Shown here: in pieces, positions 8,030 to 16,652 of the stretch
Numbering within the stretch: position 1 is the first letter of the stretch
Layout of the letters: each line of letters begins with the position of its first letter
DNA from: Rubrivivax gelatinosus
Lineage (GTDB): Bacteria > Pseudomonadota > Gammaproteobacteria > Burkholderiales > Burkholderiaceae_C
Assembly (NCBI RefSeq): GCF_004340905.1
Contig: NZ_SLXD01000004.1
Coordinates: 124,001-188,000, forward strand
Direction of reading: 5' to 3'
DNA: 64,000 bases
Notes under the pieces: model-generated
Databases searched by the model: none
What the model saw: only the letters and a program-made list of their open reading frames with translations
What the model was told of the DNA's origin: nothing
Made by a program: the position numbers and the translations under genes

Positions 8030-9184
8030 TCACCTCGTCGGCTGCGTGAAGGCGCGCTCCACGGCTGGCACGCGCGACGGATCTCGCGTCGGCTTGGGTT
8101 CCGTGCGCCGCGACGGCGCCTGCGCGTCGTAGACCTTCACCCGGTGCGTCTCGCCGTCACGCATCCGCCTGGCGAGGTTCTGTTCGGCGGCGGCCATCAC
8201 GGCGGCGCGCTGTTTCGGTGGAACCTTGCGGTCCACGAGCACGGCTTCCAGCGCGGCGAGCACCGCCTTGCGGCCACCGCCGCCGCGGCCCGTGTTGCCC
8301 TTGGCCTTGGCGCCTTCGGCAGAGGCTTCGGCCGGCGAGGTCGCCTGTTCCCGCGCGGGCTCGATGCGGTTGTGCTGGCGGGCCTCGCGCTCGCGCTGCA
8401 CCAGCTGCAGATCGGCAGCGTCTGGCTCGTAACCCAGTGCTCGCACACCGCGCACCGTGGCTTCCATCCAGACCTGGCGCCTGAACGTGTCGCTGCCGGT
8501 GACGCGCAGCGCCTTCCAGTTGCGCGCTTCGGCGACGTCGACCATCGACCGCGCGACAGAAGGGTGGTCCTGGTCGGTGGTCAGCTTGAAGGCTGTCTCG
8601 GTGAAGGCCACGCGCTGCACGTCGCCACGGAAGCGGTACTCGGTCCGGCGCAGCGGCGTCAGGTCCCCGGTCAGCGTCGCGTGCTTGACGACGTAGCGCT
8701 CGTTGAGGCCGGCCTCGATCTCGGCGGCACGTGCCGCGCGCAGGGCCTCCAGTTCATCGCGGGCCGTCGGCGCGGTGGCAGGCTTGCGGGTCTCAGTCTG
8801 CGGTGGTGTGTCGCGGCCTGCGGTCTCGCGCGGGGCGGCGCGCTTGCCGGTGGTTCCTGCCTCGTCGCTGACGGCTTGCTCCGGCGCCGGCGGCTGAGGG
8901 CGCAGCGTCGGCTGCCGCTCCCAGTGGCCGCCGATCTTGTGGATCGGCGTGCGCGAGCCGTCTTGGCCCACGGCGACGATGCGCGTGGCCTGCAGCCGGT
9001 CGGCGTGCGCGACGATCTCCTTCATCGTTGGCGTTCGATAGGTCGTCTCGTTGAGCGGGTCACGCAGTTCGTAGGTCTCGCCTCGCTGTGGCGGCGTCTG
9101 GGCGCGTGCCTTCGCGATGGCGGCGCGGTCTGCGGGTTCGACGCTGCCGCCTCGGTCGCGCCCGGTGGTGCTGTCCTGGTCCAT
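8030..9184 (-). CDS. LPD7-domain protein of the transfer operon
   Basis: A 384-aa protein. ATG 9184 is preferred over an in-frame GTG at 9190 because the GAGGTG ribosome site overlaps that GTG. Residues about 170-270 (YVVKHATLTGDLTPLRRTEY, AFKLTTDQDHPSVARSMVDV, ARNWKALRVTGSDTFRRQVW) match large polyvalent-protein-associated domain 7, usually found at the C-terminus of plasmid relaxases and TraI/zeta-like proteins. Here it stands without a relaxase domain. The rest is low-complexity and rich in Ala, Arg, Pro and Thr. It may act as a DNA-processing accessory in transfer (inference). The OmpA-like gene precedes it. Confidence 0.72.
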   Translation of the reverse strand: MDQDSTTGRDRGGSVEPADRAAIAKARAQTPPQRGETYELRDPLNETTYRTPTMKEIVAHADRLQATRIVAVGQDGSRTPIHKIGGHWERQPTLRPQPPAPEQAVSDEAGTTGKRAAPRETAGRDTPPQTETRKPATAPTARDELEALRAARAAEIEAGLNERYVVKHATLTGDLTPLRRTEYRFRGDVQRVAFTETAFKLTTDQDHPSVARSMVDVAEARNWKALRVTGSDTFRRQVWMEATVRGVRALGYEPDAADLQLVQREREARQHNRIEPAREQATSPAEASAEGAKAKGNTGRGGGGRKAVLAALEAVLVDRKVPPKQRAAVMAAAEQNLARRMRDGETHRVKVYDAQAPSRRTEPKPTRDPSRVPAVERAFTQPTR

Positions 9185-9220
9185 GTTCACCTCGCTGGCG
9201 TGCGCTGCACGCGTTGAAGC

Positions 9221-9847
9221 TCACGGGTTTGCCGGTTGGCCGGCGGTGACGAACCGCGGCGCGGTCCGGTAGATCTCGATCTCGACCCGGCGGTTGAGCG
9301 CCCGCCCGGTCTCCATGCCGTTGTCTCCCGCGTGGTCGCCAACGGGCTGCCAGGTGGCCCGGATTCGGGCCGGGTCCGCCCCGGCCCGCACCAGCCACGC
9401 CTGAACGGCCGCGGCACGTGCTCGCGCGACACGGCTCTCGGCAGCGCTCTCCCGGGTGCCGTCGGTGCGGCCCCGCAGCACCACCAGCGGTGCGTCGCGT
9501 GCGGCCTCGGCGATCTGGCGCGCTTCGTCGGGCGACAGGTCCAGGTCGCTGCTGCCGGGGCGGAACCGCAGCACGAAGATCGCGTTGGCTGCGGGTGGCG
9601 TCGCAGCGGCGGCGCGCGCCTGCATCAGCACGGCCTGGGTGCGGACAACGTCAGCTTCGCGCCGGGCCTCCGTGGCAGCGATCCGGCTGTTCTGCAGGCT
9701 GCTGCGGCAAGCCTGCAGCTCGACGGCGGCAGCCGTGTTGGCCGGGCGCCGGCTGGCTTCGTCCGCTTCGGGCGGCCGCGGCGGCGATGAGCCGCAGCCG
9801 GCCATCACCGTGGCAGTGAGCGCGATTGCGATGAGGGCGGGGCGCAT
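9221..9847 (-). CDS. OmpA-family lipoprotein
   Basis: A 208-aa protein starting at ATG 9847, with GGAGG 6 nt upstream. The signal peptide MRPALIAIALTATVMAGC ends in a lipobox, so Cys18 should be lipidated. A helical middle follows (LQACRSSLQNSRIAATEARR). The C-terminal half is an OmpA-like peptidoglycan-binding domain (FRPGSSDLDLSPDEARQIAE, LRGRTDGTRESAAESRVARA, RALNRRVEIEIY). It lies just downstream of virD4 and probably anchors the secretion channel to the cell wall. Such proteins occur in several T4SS loci, where a small lipoprotein otherwise fills the VirB7 role; no separate virB7 was found. Confidence 0.85.
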   Translation of the reverse strand: MRPALIAIALTATVMAGCGSSPPRPPEADEASRRPANTAAAVELQACRSSLQNSRIAATEARREADVVRTQAVLMQARAAAATPPAANAIFVLRFRPGSSDLDLSPDEARQIAEAARDAPLVVLRGRTDGTRESAAESRVARARAAAVQAWLVRAGADPARIRATWQPVGDHAGDNGMETGRALNRRVEIEIYRTAPRFVTAGQPANP

Positions 9848-9864
9848 GTGGTTCCTCCTTGGCG

Positions 9865-11808
9865 TCATTCGCAGATCACCTGCTCGATCTCGCCTCCGGC
9901 GGCAGCCTTCGCCACGCGCGTCTGGGCGAAGAAGGCGTCGACGACTCCGCCGATCTCTTCCGGCCCGGCGTCTTCCGCGAGCGGGGGCACTGACGAGAAG
10001 TCGTGCGCGAGCTGCTCCAGCGAGAAGCCGTCGTCCGGACCCATCTCCTCGGGCGCTTCGCTCACGCGGCGCTGCACGCGGGCGAGATGCAGTTCGACGT
10101 CCATCGCCGGCACGGCCGGCGCGGGGCGCAGCCGGTCGCGGAACACCGGCTCGCGGTGGTAGCGGATCTTGTCGGCCAGCACCGGCTTGCAGTTCTCCAG
10201 GATCAGCACCAGGCGTTCGCTGCCCAGTTCCTTGAACTCCTGCGGCAGCAGCAGCGGGCGGCGCTGGTCGCTCTCGTTGCGGCTCACCGTCGTGTGGCTG
10301 CGCATGCCCAGCGCGCGGCTGCGCCCGCGCGAGGTCGCGCGCTCGGTGAAGGTGCCGAGCATGGCGCTGTACTCGTCGGCGTCGCGCTGTTCGCGCGGGG
10401 CGTAGAGGATCTGCAGGCCGTGGTTCGTCGCGAAGGTGCGCGCTTCCTTGTCGCCGTAGACGGCGTCGAGCTGCGACATCGCCTGCACCACCGTCAGCAG
10501 GCGCACGTTGTAGCCGGCCAGGAAGGCCGCCGCGCTGGTCAGGATGCCGACGCGGCCCATCGCGGTGAACTCGTCGTTCACCAGCAGGCACTGGTAGCGC
10601 AGTGAGCCGTCCTCCTCGGGCCGGGTGCGCGTGTTCAGGCTGACGACCTGCGAGAAGAACAGGTTGAGCAGTGGCCGTGCGCTGGCCAGCCGGTGCGGCG
10701 GCACGCGCACGTAGACCGACATGCGGCGGCGGCGCGGGTCCTGCAGGTCGAAGTCGTCGGCGCTGGTGGCGGCGTCGACCACCGCATCGGCGAAGATCGT
10801 CAGCGGCGCATTGAAGGTCGCGACGATGCTGGAGAGCGTGTTGTCGGAGTTGCCCAGCAGCCGCTGCAGCGCATCGGCGCATTCGTCGCTCAGCGGGTTG
10901 TCTGCTTCCCGCCGCCCGCGGAGGGTGTCGTTGAGGTGCTCGCGCAGCGAGCGCCCCTGGCCGGAGGACTGGCGCAGCATCTCGCCGATCGTGCGAGGCA
11001 GGTCGGGGCTCTCCAGCAGCAGCAGCCCGAGCCCGAGGAACAGGTTGCGCGCCTGGTCGTTGAAGAAGGCTTCCGACGAGGTGTGGCCGCCGTCGCTGGG
11101 ATAGAGCACCTGGCCGATCTCCAGCAGGTCGCCGATGCGGTGCAGCGGGCCGGTGCGCACATGCGACAGCGGGTTCCAGCGGTGGCTGTGGCCCTGCTCG
11201 TCAAACGGCGAGAAGGCGTAGACGGCCTGTCCGCAGGCGACCCGGAAGCCCGCCGTGATCGAGTGGATCTCACCCTTGATGTCGAGTGCGATGACCGAGT
11301 CCGGCCAGTTCAGCAGGTTCGGGATGACGATGCCGACGCCCTTGCCGCTGCGCGTGGGCGCCGAGAGCATCACTGAGAGCTGTCCGGGCAGTGAGAGGTA
11401 GCGCCGGCCGAACCGACCCACCAGGATGGCCGGGCCGGAGGCCGGCGTGGCGAGCAGACCCGCCGCCGCGATCTCGGCACCGTTCGCGAATCGGGCGGCG
11501 CCGTGCAGAGGCCGCTTGCGACGCATGGCGGCGAGCACCGCTGCAGGCAGCACGACGAAGCCGGCGGCGGCTGCGCCCGTGCCGGCTACGACCAGCCGGC
11601 GGCGCAGCACCGCGTCGTCGCCGTAGAGCCGCCAGTAGTCCAGGTAGGCCAGCGGGCGGGCCTGGCGCACGTCCGCGCCGCTCAGCAGCAGGAAGAGCGC
11701 GGCCGAGGCATGCAGCGCCAGCGCACCCAGCAGCGAGATCGTCACGACGCCGAAGGTGACCGCGGCCACAAGCCGCGCACGGGACCAGCGGGCCAGCGCG
11801 CCGTTCAT
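9865..11808 (-). CDS. virD4: VirD4-type coupling protein
   Basis: A 647-aa coupling ATPase that hands DNA substrates to the secretion channel. The start at ATG 11808 has GGGAGG upstream and overlaps the virB11 stop by 4 bp (ATGA). Two N-terminal membrane helices lie at about 15-40 and 75-95. Walker A is SAPTRSGKGVG with Lys156; Walker B is probably in LVNDEFTAMGR. The region QILYAPREQRDADEYSAMLG is typical of TraG/VirD4 proteins. The C-terminal 100 residues are acidic. A longer in-frame reading runs back into virB11 but starts in its shadow, so it was rejected. Confidence 0.93.
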   Translation of the reverse strand: MNGALARWSRARLVAAVTFGVVTISLLGALALHASAALFLLLSGADVRQARPLAYLDYWRLYGDDAVLRRRLVVAGTGAAAAGFVVLPAAVLAAMRRKRPLHGAARFANGAEIAAAGLLATPASGPAILVGRFGRRYLSLPGQLSVMLSAPTRSGKGVGIVIPNLLNWPDSVIALDIKGEIHSITAGFRVACGQAVYAFSPFDEQGHSHRWNPLSHVRTGPLHRIGDLLEIGQVLYPSDGGHTSSEAFFNDQARNLFLGLGLLLLESPDLPRTIGEMLRQSSGQGRSLREHLNDTLRGRREADNPLSDECADALQRLLGNSDNTLSSIVATFNAPLTIFADAVVDAATSADDFDLQDPRRRRMSVYVRVPPHRLASARPLLNLFFSQVVSLNTRTRPEEDGSLRYQCLLVNDEFTAMGRVGILTSAAAFLAGYNVRLLTVVQAMSQLDAVYGDKEARTFATNHGLQILYAPREQRDADEYSAMLGTFTERATSRGRSRALGMRSHTTVSRNESDQRRPLLLPQEFKELGSERLVLILENCKPVLADKIRYHREPVFRDRLRPAPAVPAMDVELHLARVQRRVSEAPEEMGPDDGFSLEQLAHDFSSVPPLAEDAGPEEIGGVVDAFFAQTRVAKAAAGGEIEQVICE

Positions 11809-12893
11809 TGACCGCCTCCCAAGGCAGCCGTACCGCTGGCCAGCCGCAACGCCCTCGGCTGGTACCGCACTTCGGAGACATGCCGGCCGCGCTCGTCGTG
11901 CTCGATCTGCACGATCACGTCGACGACCATCGAGAGCAGCTGCTTGATCTCGTCCATGCGCAGCCCGCCGCCGGCGCCGCTCTCGCGGATCATCAAGGCC
12001 ATCTGTTCCAGCGCGAGTGCGCAGCTTCCCGCGTGGGCGGTGGTGATGCTGCCTGGATGCCCCGACGCCGCCAGCCGCACGAAGGAGAAGCACTCTTCGC
12101 CGCGCAGCTCGGCAAGGAAGATGCGGTCGGGCCGCATGCGCAGGCAGGCCTCCAGCAGCGACTTCGCGCTCACGCGCGCGGTGCCCTGCGCGTCCTTGCT
12201 GTAGAAGAGGTGGACGGCGTTCGTGTGGCCTGCCAGCTCCAGTTCGGCCGTGTCCTCGATGGTCACCAGCCGTTCGTGGCGTGGCACCTCTTCGCACAGG
12301 CCTTTCATCAGGCTCGTCTTGCCCGAGCCGGTTCGGCCGCTGACGACGATGGTCTGACGCTCCCGCACCGCGAGGCGCAGGAAGTCGGCCCAGTGACCGC
12401 GGCTCTGCAGTTCCAGCAGCCGCTGCTCGAAGGGTTGCATCCGCCGGGCGCGTTCCCCTTCTGGGGGCGCCGCCCTGGCGAACAGGCCTTCGCGGTCGAA
12501 GTCGTCCAGCGTCCGGATGACGTCGGCCGGGCGGCGGATCGTGATGGAGACCGTCCCGCGCGTCACCGCTGGCGGGATGACGAACTGCGCACGCTGGCCC
12601 CCCGGTAGCGTGGCCGACAGCAGAGGGCGTTCTTGGTTGACCTGCTGGTCGGTCCAGGTGGCCACCGCGGTGGCCAGCGACAGGCAGCGTTCCAGCGTCA
12701 TCTCGGGCGCCGGCAGGGTGCGCCAGCCGCCGCCGGTCTCGACCAGCAGTTCGCCGGGCCGGTTGATGCAGACCTCCAGCACGCCGGGCGCGTCCAGGTG
12801 CTGTTGCAGCGGCCGCAGGAACTCGGTCACCGAGGTGGCGTCGCCGTTCCAGGCGGCACCGTCGCGACGGGTGGCTTCGAGGGCGGCGTGCAT
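11805..12893 (-). CDS. virB11: VirB11-type secretion ATPase
   Basis: A 362-aa hexameric ATPase of the type IV secretion system. Walker A is SGRTGSGKTS with Lys192; RLVTIEDTAELEL (Asp box) and HAGSCALALEQMALM (His box region) follow in the expected order. ATG 12893 overlaps the virB10 stop (TGATG); a GTG three bases earlier is also possible. It probably switches the channel between assembly and transfer together with VirB4 and VirD4. Length is normal for the family. Confidence 0.94.
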   Translation of the reverse strand: MHAALEATRRDGAAWNGDATSVTEFLRPLQQHLDAPGVLEVCINRPGELLVETGGGWRTLPAPEMTLERCLSLATAVATWTDQQVNQERPLLSATLPGGQRAQFVIPPAVTRGTVSITIRRPADVIRTLDDFDREGLFARAAPPEGERARRMQPFEQRLLELQSRGHWADFLRLAVRERQTIVVSGRTGSGKTSLMKGLCEEVPRHERLVTIEDTAELELAGHTNAVHLFYSKDAQGTARVSAKSLLEACLRMRPDRIFLAELRGEECFSFVRLAASGHPGSITTAHAGSCALALEQMALMIRESGAGGGLRMDEIKQLLSMVVDVIVQIEHDERGRHVSEVRYQPRALRLASGTAALGGGQ

Positions 12894-14254
12894 CACCGCG
12901 GCTCCAGCGGCCCGCCGGGCCGCAACTCGTAGACCGACGAGAAGTCGACGTCGCGTGCGACGTAGATGCCGACGATGCCGCCCTGGTTCTGGTAGATCAG
13001 CGGCGGGATGTTGATGGTGCTGTCCAGCACCTTCTCGGCCAGCTTGCTGGTGTTGCCGGTGGTCGACGGCAGCACGATCGTGTCGGCGTCACGCTGGCTC
13101 GTCTGGTTCTGGACGACGAGCTGCACCGAGTCGTCGATCAGCGACAGCAGCATCGCGGCGCCGATGCGTTCGCCCCAGCGGTTGTCGACATGACCTTCGA
13201 TGCCGGACTCGCCGAGCTGACCGGTGCCGGGCGACTCGACGTCCACGGTGATGCCATGCGGCGTGCGGATGCGCGTCCACAGCACGGGGATGCGCACCAT
13301 GCCGGGCCGCACGGCATTGATGCGGTACTCGCCGTCCAGATGCGAGCCGCGCTCGATCAGCAGCACGCGGCCGTCGTCGCCGTAGACGTTGCGCTGCACC
13401 TGGCAGCCCACCATGCCCGAGGTCGCGCTGATGACGCGGGTCTTGAGCGCGCAGGTGAAGGCGGTGCCCTTGGGCAGGGTCAGGCTGCGGTTTGCCAAGG
13501 TGCCGGCGGCCACCCGCGGTGTGGTCGAGCCTTCAAGCTGGCCTCCGAAGAGGGGGCCCTTCGTGGTGCCTGCGTTCGGGGGCACCCGAGCGGAGGCACT
13601 CCCGAGCAGGCCCCCCATCGGGGAGCCTGCCGAGGAGGGCGCCGACGGGTCGAGCGAGCGCATCAGCTCGCGGAGCTGGCGCTGGTAGGCGTCCAGATTG
13701 CGGCGCGTCTCGTCGAGCGGGCCCTCCTCGGGGTGTCCCTCCGAAGTGGGTGCCGCCGTTCGTGGGGCCTCGGAGGGGCGGCTCGTCACCAGCAGGACGG
13801 GGGCGTCCTCGGGCGCCGCCGCCCGAGACGCGCCATCCACCGCACGGGTGTCCCCCGTTCGGCGGACGCCGATCGGCTCCGCCGGCAGATCGGCCGCCGG
13901 GTCGATCGCCGGCACCAGATGGCCGGCCTGGGAGCTGGGCGATGCCGGCCGTGTCGCGAGGTCCAGACGCTTCGGCTCCGCCGTGGCGGCCGATGGCCGG
14001 TTCGCGGCCGGTGCCTGCTTGGGTTCGCCCGACGTCGCTCCGCCCGCGCCGAAGCGCGCGATCGAGACGCCGAACACCGTCACCAGCGAGACGACCAGCA
14101 GGGCGACCGCGAGCAGCCCCTTCTTCGACATCGACGGGCCTCGTGCCGTGGCGACGTTCGGGATGCCGGGCTCACCCGGCAGCGGCTGCACGCGGCCATC
14201 CTCCGGCTCGGCCGGGTCGGATGCAGGCGGCGTGTGCTTGGCGTCGTTCGTCAT
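12893..14254 (-). CDS. virB10: VirB10-type inner/outer membrane spanning channel protein
   Basis: A 453-aa protein starting at ATG 14254, overlapping the virB9 stop by 4 bp. A short cytoplasmic N-terminus is followed by one membrane helix at about 45-65 (KKGLLAVALLVVSLVTVFG) and a long Pro/Ala-rich periplasmic spacer. The C-terminal TrbI/VirB10 domain runs from about residue 250 (LPKGTAFTCALKTRVISATS, MVGCQVQRNVYGDDGRVLL, GSHLDGEYR, RWGERIGAAMLLSLIDD). Contacts with VirB8, VirB9 and the ATPases are expected from the family. The spacer is longer than in Agrobacterium VirB10 and low in complexity. Confidence 0.93.
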   Translation of the reverse strand: MTNDAKHTPPASDPAEPEDGRVQPLPGEPGIPNVATARGPSMSKKGLLAVALLVVSLVTVFGVSIARFGAGGATSGEPKQAPAANRPSAATAEPKRLDLATRPASPSSQAGHLVPAIDPAADLPAEPIGVRRTGDTRAVDGASRAAAPEDAPVLLVTSRPSEAPRTAAPTSEGHPEEGPLDETRRNLDAYQRQLRELMRSLDPSAPSSAGSPMGGLLGSASARVPPNAGTTKGPLFGGQLEGSTTPRVAAGTLANRSLTLPKGTAFTCALKTRVISATSGMVGCQVQRNVYGDDGRVLLIERGSHLDGEYRINAVRPGMVRIPVLWTRIRTPHGITVDVESPGTGQLGESGIEGHVDNRWGERIGAAMLLSLIDDSVQLVVQNQTSQRDADTIVLPSTTGNTSKLAEKVLDSTINIPPLIYQNQGGIVGIYVARDVDFSSVYELRPGGPLEPR

Positions 14255-15150
14255 GGCCGCTCTCCTGTCTCGGGCTCGCGGGTCGGTTCGCCGGGCGACT
14301 TCAGGACCCGCGCCACGCCGGGCACCGTGGTGCCGTCGACGGGCGGGTGGCCGTCCAGGTCGAAGGCGTCGTTCCAGACGCCTACGACGGCGCTGCCGGC
14401 TCTCAGCTTCAGCAGCCGGCTGACGCGGTCGACGACCAGCAGTTCGCCCTCCATGCGGCTGTTGACCAGCGTCTCGCTGCCGTCGCCGAGCACATGGAAG
14501 ACCGCCGGCACTTCGCGATTGCCTGGGAAGCGGAAGTAGGTGAACCGCCCGTCGTCGAAGACCAGCGTGGGCACGATGTCGGACGAGCCCCGGCCTTCGG
14601 CGATCGAGTACGAGGTGTTGACCACTTCGGGGGCTGCCGACAGGCGCTCCTGCAGACGCTCGGCATCGGAGGGCGGATCGGAAAGCGGCGGCGGCGCTGC
14701 CTGCGCGCTGGCGCTGCCCGCACGCGACGGGCTGATCGACGCCGGAGGCGTCACCAGGAGCCGGTAGACGGGCTCCCGCCGGTCCTGATCGGCCAGGACG
14801 ACGAAGCGGAACGCGTGCGTGCGGCGGTCGCTCACGACGGCGACGTTGTTCGGTACGGCGGCGCCCGCCTTCGGCTTCACGAAGATGCTGCGGTCGCCGG
14901 CCTGGGCCGTGATGCACCAGAGGGCCTCGGGCTTGCTGCAGTCGCCGCCCTGGCCGGCCGCGAGCTGCTGGAGCACCTCGTCTTCGCCAAGCAGCACGTG
15001 CGTGACGACACCGCGGCGCACCGGGACCGTGACCACGGCGTTCGCGTCGTAGACCACCGTGCGCAAGCGCGCGTCGGCCGCGGTGGCCGGGGCCGCGACG
15101 GAGACAGCCAGCAGCGAGCACACGAGCCAGAGCAAGCAACGGCGGCTCAC
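14251..15150 (-). CDS. virB9: VirB9-type outer membrane core protein
   Basis: A 299-aa protein starting at GTG 15150, within a 4-bp overlap (GTGA) with the virB8 stop. The signal peptide (CLLWLVCSLLAVSVAAPATA) fits export to the periplasm. The N-terminal domain has RTVVYDANAVVTVPVRRGVV and KPKAGAAVPNNVAVVSDRRT. After a Pro/Ser linker the C-terminal domain reads IVPTLVFDDGRFTYFRFPG and VPAVFHVLGDGSETLVNSRM, characteristic of CagX/VirB9. It should form the outer membrane core complex with VirB10 and a lipoprotein. Confidence 0.93.
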   Translation of the reverse strand: MSRRCLLWLVCSLLAVSVAAPATAADARLRTVVYDANAVVTVPVRRGVVTHVLLGEDEVLQQLAAGQGGDCSKPEALWCITAQAGDRSIFVKPKAGAAVPNNVAVVSDRRTHAFRFVVLADQDRREPVYRLLVTPPASISPSRAGSASAQAAPPPLSDPPSDAERLQERLSAAPEVVNTSYSIAEGRGSSDIVPTLVFDDGRFTYFRFPGNREVPAVFHVLGDGSETLVNSRMEGELLVVDRVSRLLKLRAGSAVVGVWNDAFDLDGHPPVDGTTVPGVARVLKSPGEPTREPETGERP

Positions 15151-15914
15151 GGCTTGCCTCCGGTCGTGGCGATCTCCGGATCGGAACGGTATGCGGTGAC
15201 GACGAAACCGAACGGGTTCTCCAGCCGGTCGCGCTCGCGGGCCAGCACCTGCGGCTGGTACTCGTAGACGATGCTGGCGACGTGGCGCGTCGTCACGTCG
15301 GGCAGGGCGCGTTCGGTGAGCCGGACGACCTTCTCGTAGGTCACCGTGCCTTCGCCGCGGTTGCCGCTGCGGCCGGTGGGCGACAGGCGCACGCCGACGA
15401 TCTCGATGCGCCACTCCTCGGTGGCGCCGATCTTCTTCTGCAGCGCTCCGTCGCCCTCGAACAGCCGCGTGTAGTCGGCGAACACGGTCGGCACGGCCAT
15501 GCGCGCGACCTGGTCGAAGTCACGCTGCAGCCACATCCAGCTGTAGCCCTCGCGCGCCCGCACGAAGGTCGCGAGGTTGTGCTTGTCCAGCGCTTCGAGA
15601 CGGGGAATGGTCTCGACGTCCAGGCGCTGCTGAATCGTCGTCTCGCCGGTGAGGCGGTCGACCACGATCGGGATCTCGACGATGCGGCGCAGCGGCCCCT
15701 GCACGAACACCGCCGCGATGCCGATGACGCCGAAGGCCGCGGCCACCCAGGCCACGCGCCAGGCACGGCGCTCCGAACGCTCCAGCATCAGCGCGCGGTC
15801 GAGTTCCCAGTCGCGGTTGGCGCGGTAGGCGGCATCGTCGGCCGCCTCGGGAGCGGCCGTGCCGGCGTCATCCGGCCATGCAGCGGCCTTGCCCAGGCCG
15901 GGCACTGCTTTCAT
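15147..15914 (-). CDS. virB8: VirB8-type inner membrane protein
   Basis: A 255-aa bitopic protein. One membrane helix lies at about 55-75 (WVAAAFGVIGIAAVFVQGP), then a periplasmic NTF2-like domain (LEALDKHNLATFVRAREGYS, WMWLQRDFDQVARM, VFADYTRLFEGDGALQKKIG). ATG 15914 has a GGAG upstream. VirB8 nucleates assembly of the channel and binds VirB10. It lies between virB5 and virB9, with VirB6 encoded upstream of VirB5. Confidence 0.92.
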   Translation of the reverse strand: MKAVPGLGKAAAWPDDAGTAAPEAADDAAYRANRDWELDRALMLERSERRAWRVAWVAAAFGVIGIAAVFVQGPLRRIVEIPIVVDRLTGETTIQQRLDVETIPRLEALDKHNLATFVRAREGYSWMWLQRDFDQVARMAVPTVFADYTRLFEGDGALQKKIGATEEWRIEIVGVRLSPTGRSGNRGEGTVTYEKVVRLTERALPDVTTRHVASIVYEYQPQVLARERDRLENPFGFVVTAYRSDPEIATTGGKP

Positions 15915-15934
15915 GGGGCGTCTCCTGGGGGCTG

Positions 15935-16630
15935 CTAGGGCAGGTAGGCGGACACCCGGCCCGTGCGGCCGAGCGTCTCGTACTGGCGTTCGCGGTCACG
16001 CGAGCGCTGGATGCGTTCCTCGCTGTCGGCCATGGCCTGCAGCATCTGGATGCGCGTCAGCTCGTGCGCGAGCTGGGCGTTTTCGGCGCCGATGCGCGAC
16101 TGGATCTCCAGCGCGCCCTTCTGGTCGGTGGTCGCGTCCACCTGGGACATCAGCGTGCGGATCTGCGCGATGCGGCCGTTGGCGGCGCCCATCGCGTCCT
16201 GCAGCAGCCCCTTGTGCTGGTACGGCCGGGCGAGGTCGGCCTGGCAGCGGATGCGGGCGTCGCCGGCCAGGTCCTCACAGTTGTAGACCAGGCCGGCGTC
16301 ACGCAACGCCTTCGCGGTGCCGGTCAGGCCGGCGTAGCCCCGGCTCTGCACCGCACCCAGCAGGGCGGGGGCGTCGGGCGGCACGTAGTCGTTCAACGCC
16401 GGGTCGCTGGCGATCGTGCCCAGGCCCCGGTAGCCGTTCATGCTGCCGAGCTGGTGCTGCAGCTCGGTGATCTGCTGAAGCTGGTTCTCGATCTGCGTCA
16501 CGGCGTGCAGGACCTGTTCGATCGACTGCGCGAGGTTGGCGCGGTCGAAGACCGGGATGCCTTGAGCGTGGCTGGCCAGCGGCGCCGAGGCGACCGTGAG
16601 GGCGAGGACGAGGCGCTTGAACGGGTTCAT
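15935..16630 (-). CDS. virB5: VirB5-type minor pilus subunit
   Basis: A 231-aa exported protein starting at ATG 16630 with AAGGAG upstream. The signal peptide is MNPFKRLVLALTVASAPLASHA. The mature part is largely helical, with a Gln-rich coiled coil (QVLHAVTQIENQLQQITELQ) and a C-terminal helical part, as in the VirB5/TrbJ pilus-tip proteins. The upstream extension of this frame is a shadow of virB6. Two cysteines (about 115-130) may form a disulfide in the periplasm. Confidence 0.88.
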   Translation of the reverse strand: MNPFKRLVLALTVASAPLASHAQGIPVFDRANLAQSIEQVLHAVTQIENQLQQITELQHQLGSMNGYRGLGTIASDPALNDYVPPDAPALLGAVQSRGYAGLTGTAKALRDAGLVYNCEDLAGDARIRCQADLARPYQHKGLLQDAMGAANGRIAQIRTLMSQVDATTDQKGALEIQSRIGAENAQLAHELTRIQMLQAMADSEERIQRSRDRERQYETLGRTGRVSAYLP

Positions 16631-16652
16631 GCGGGACTCCTTCAAGGACGGG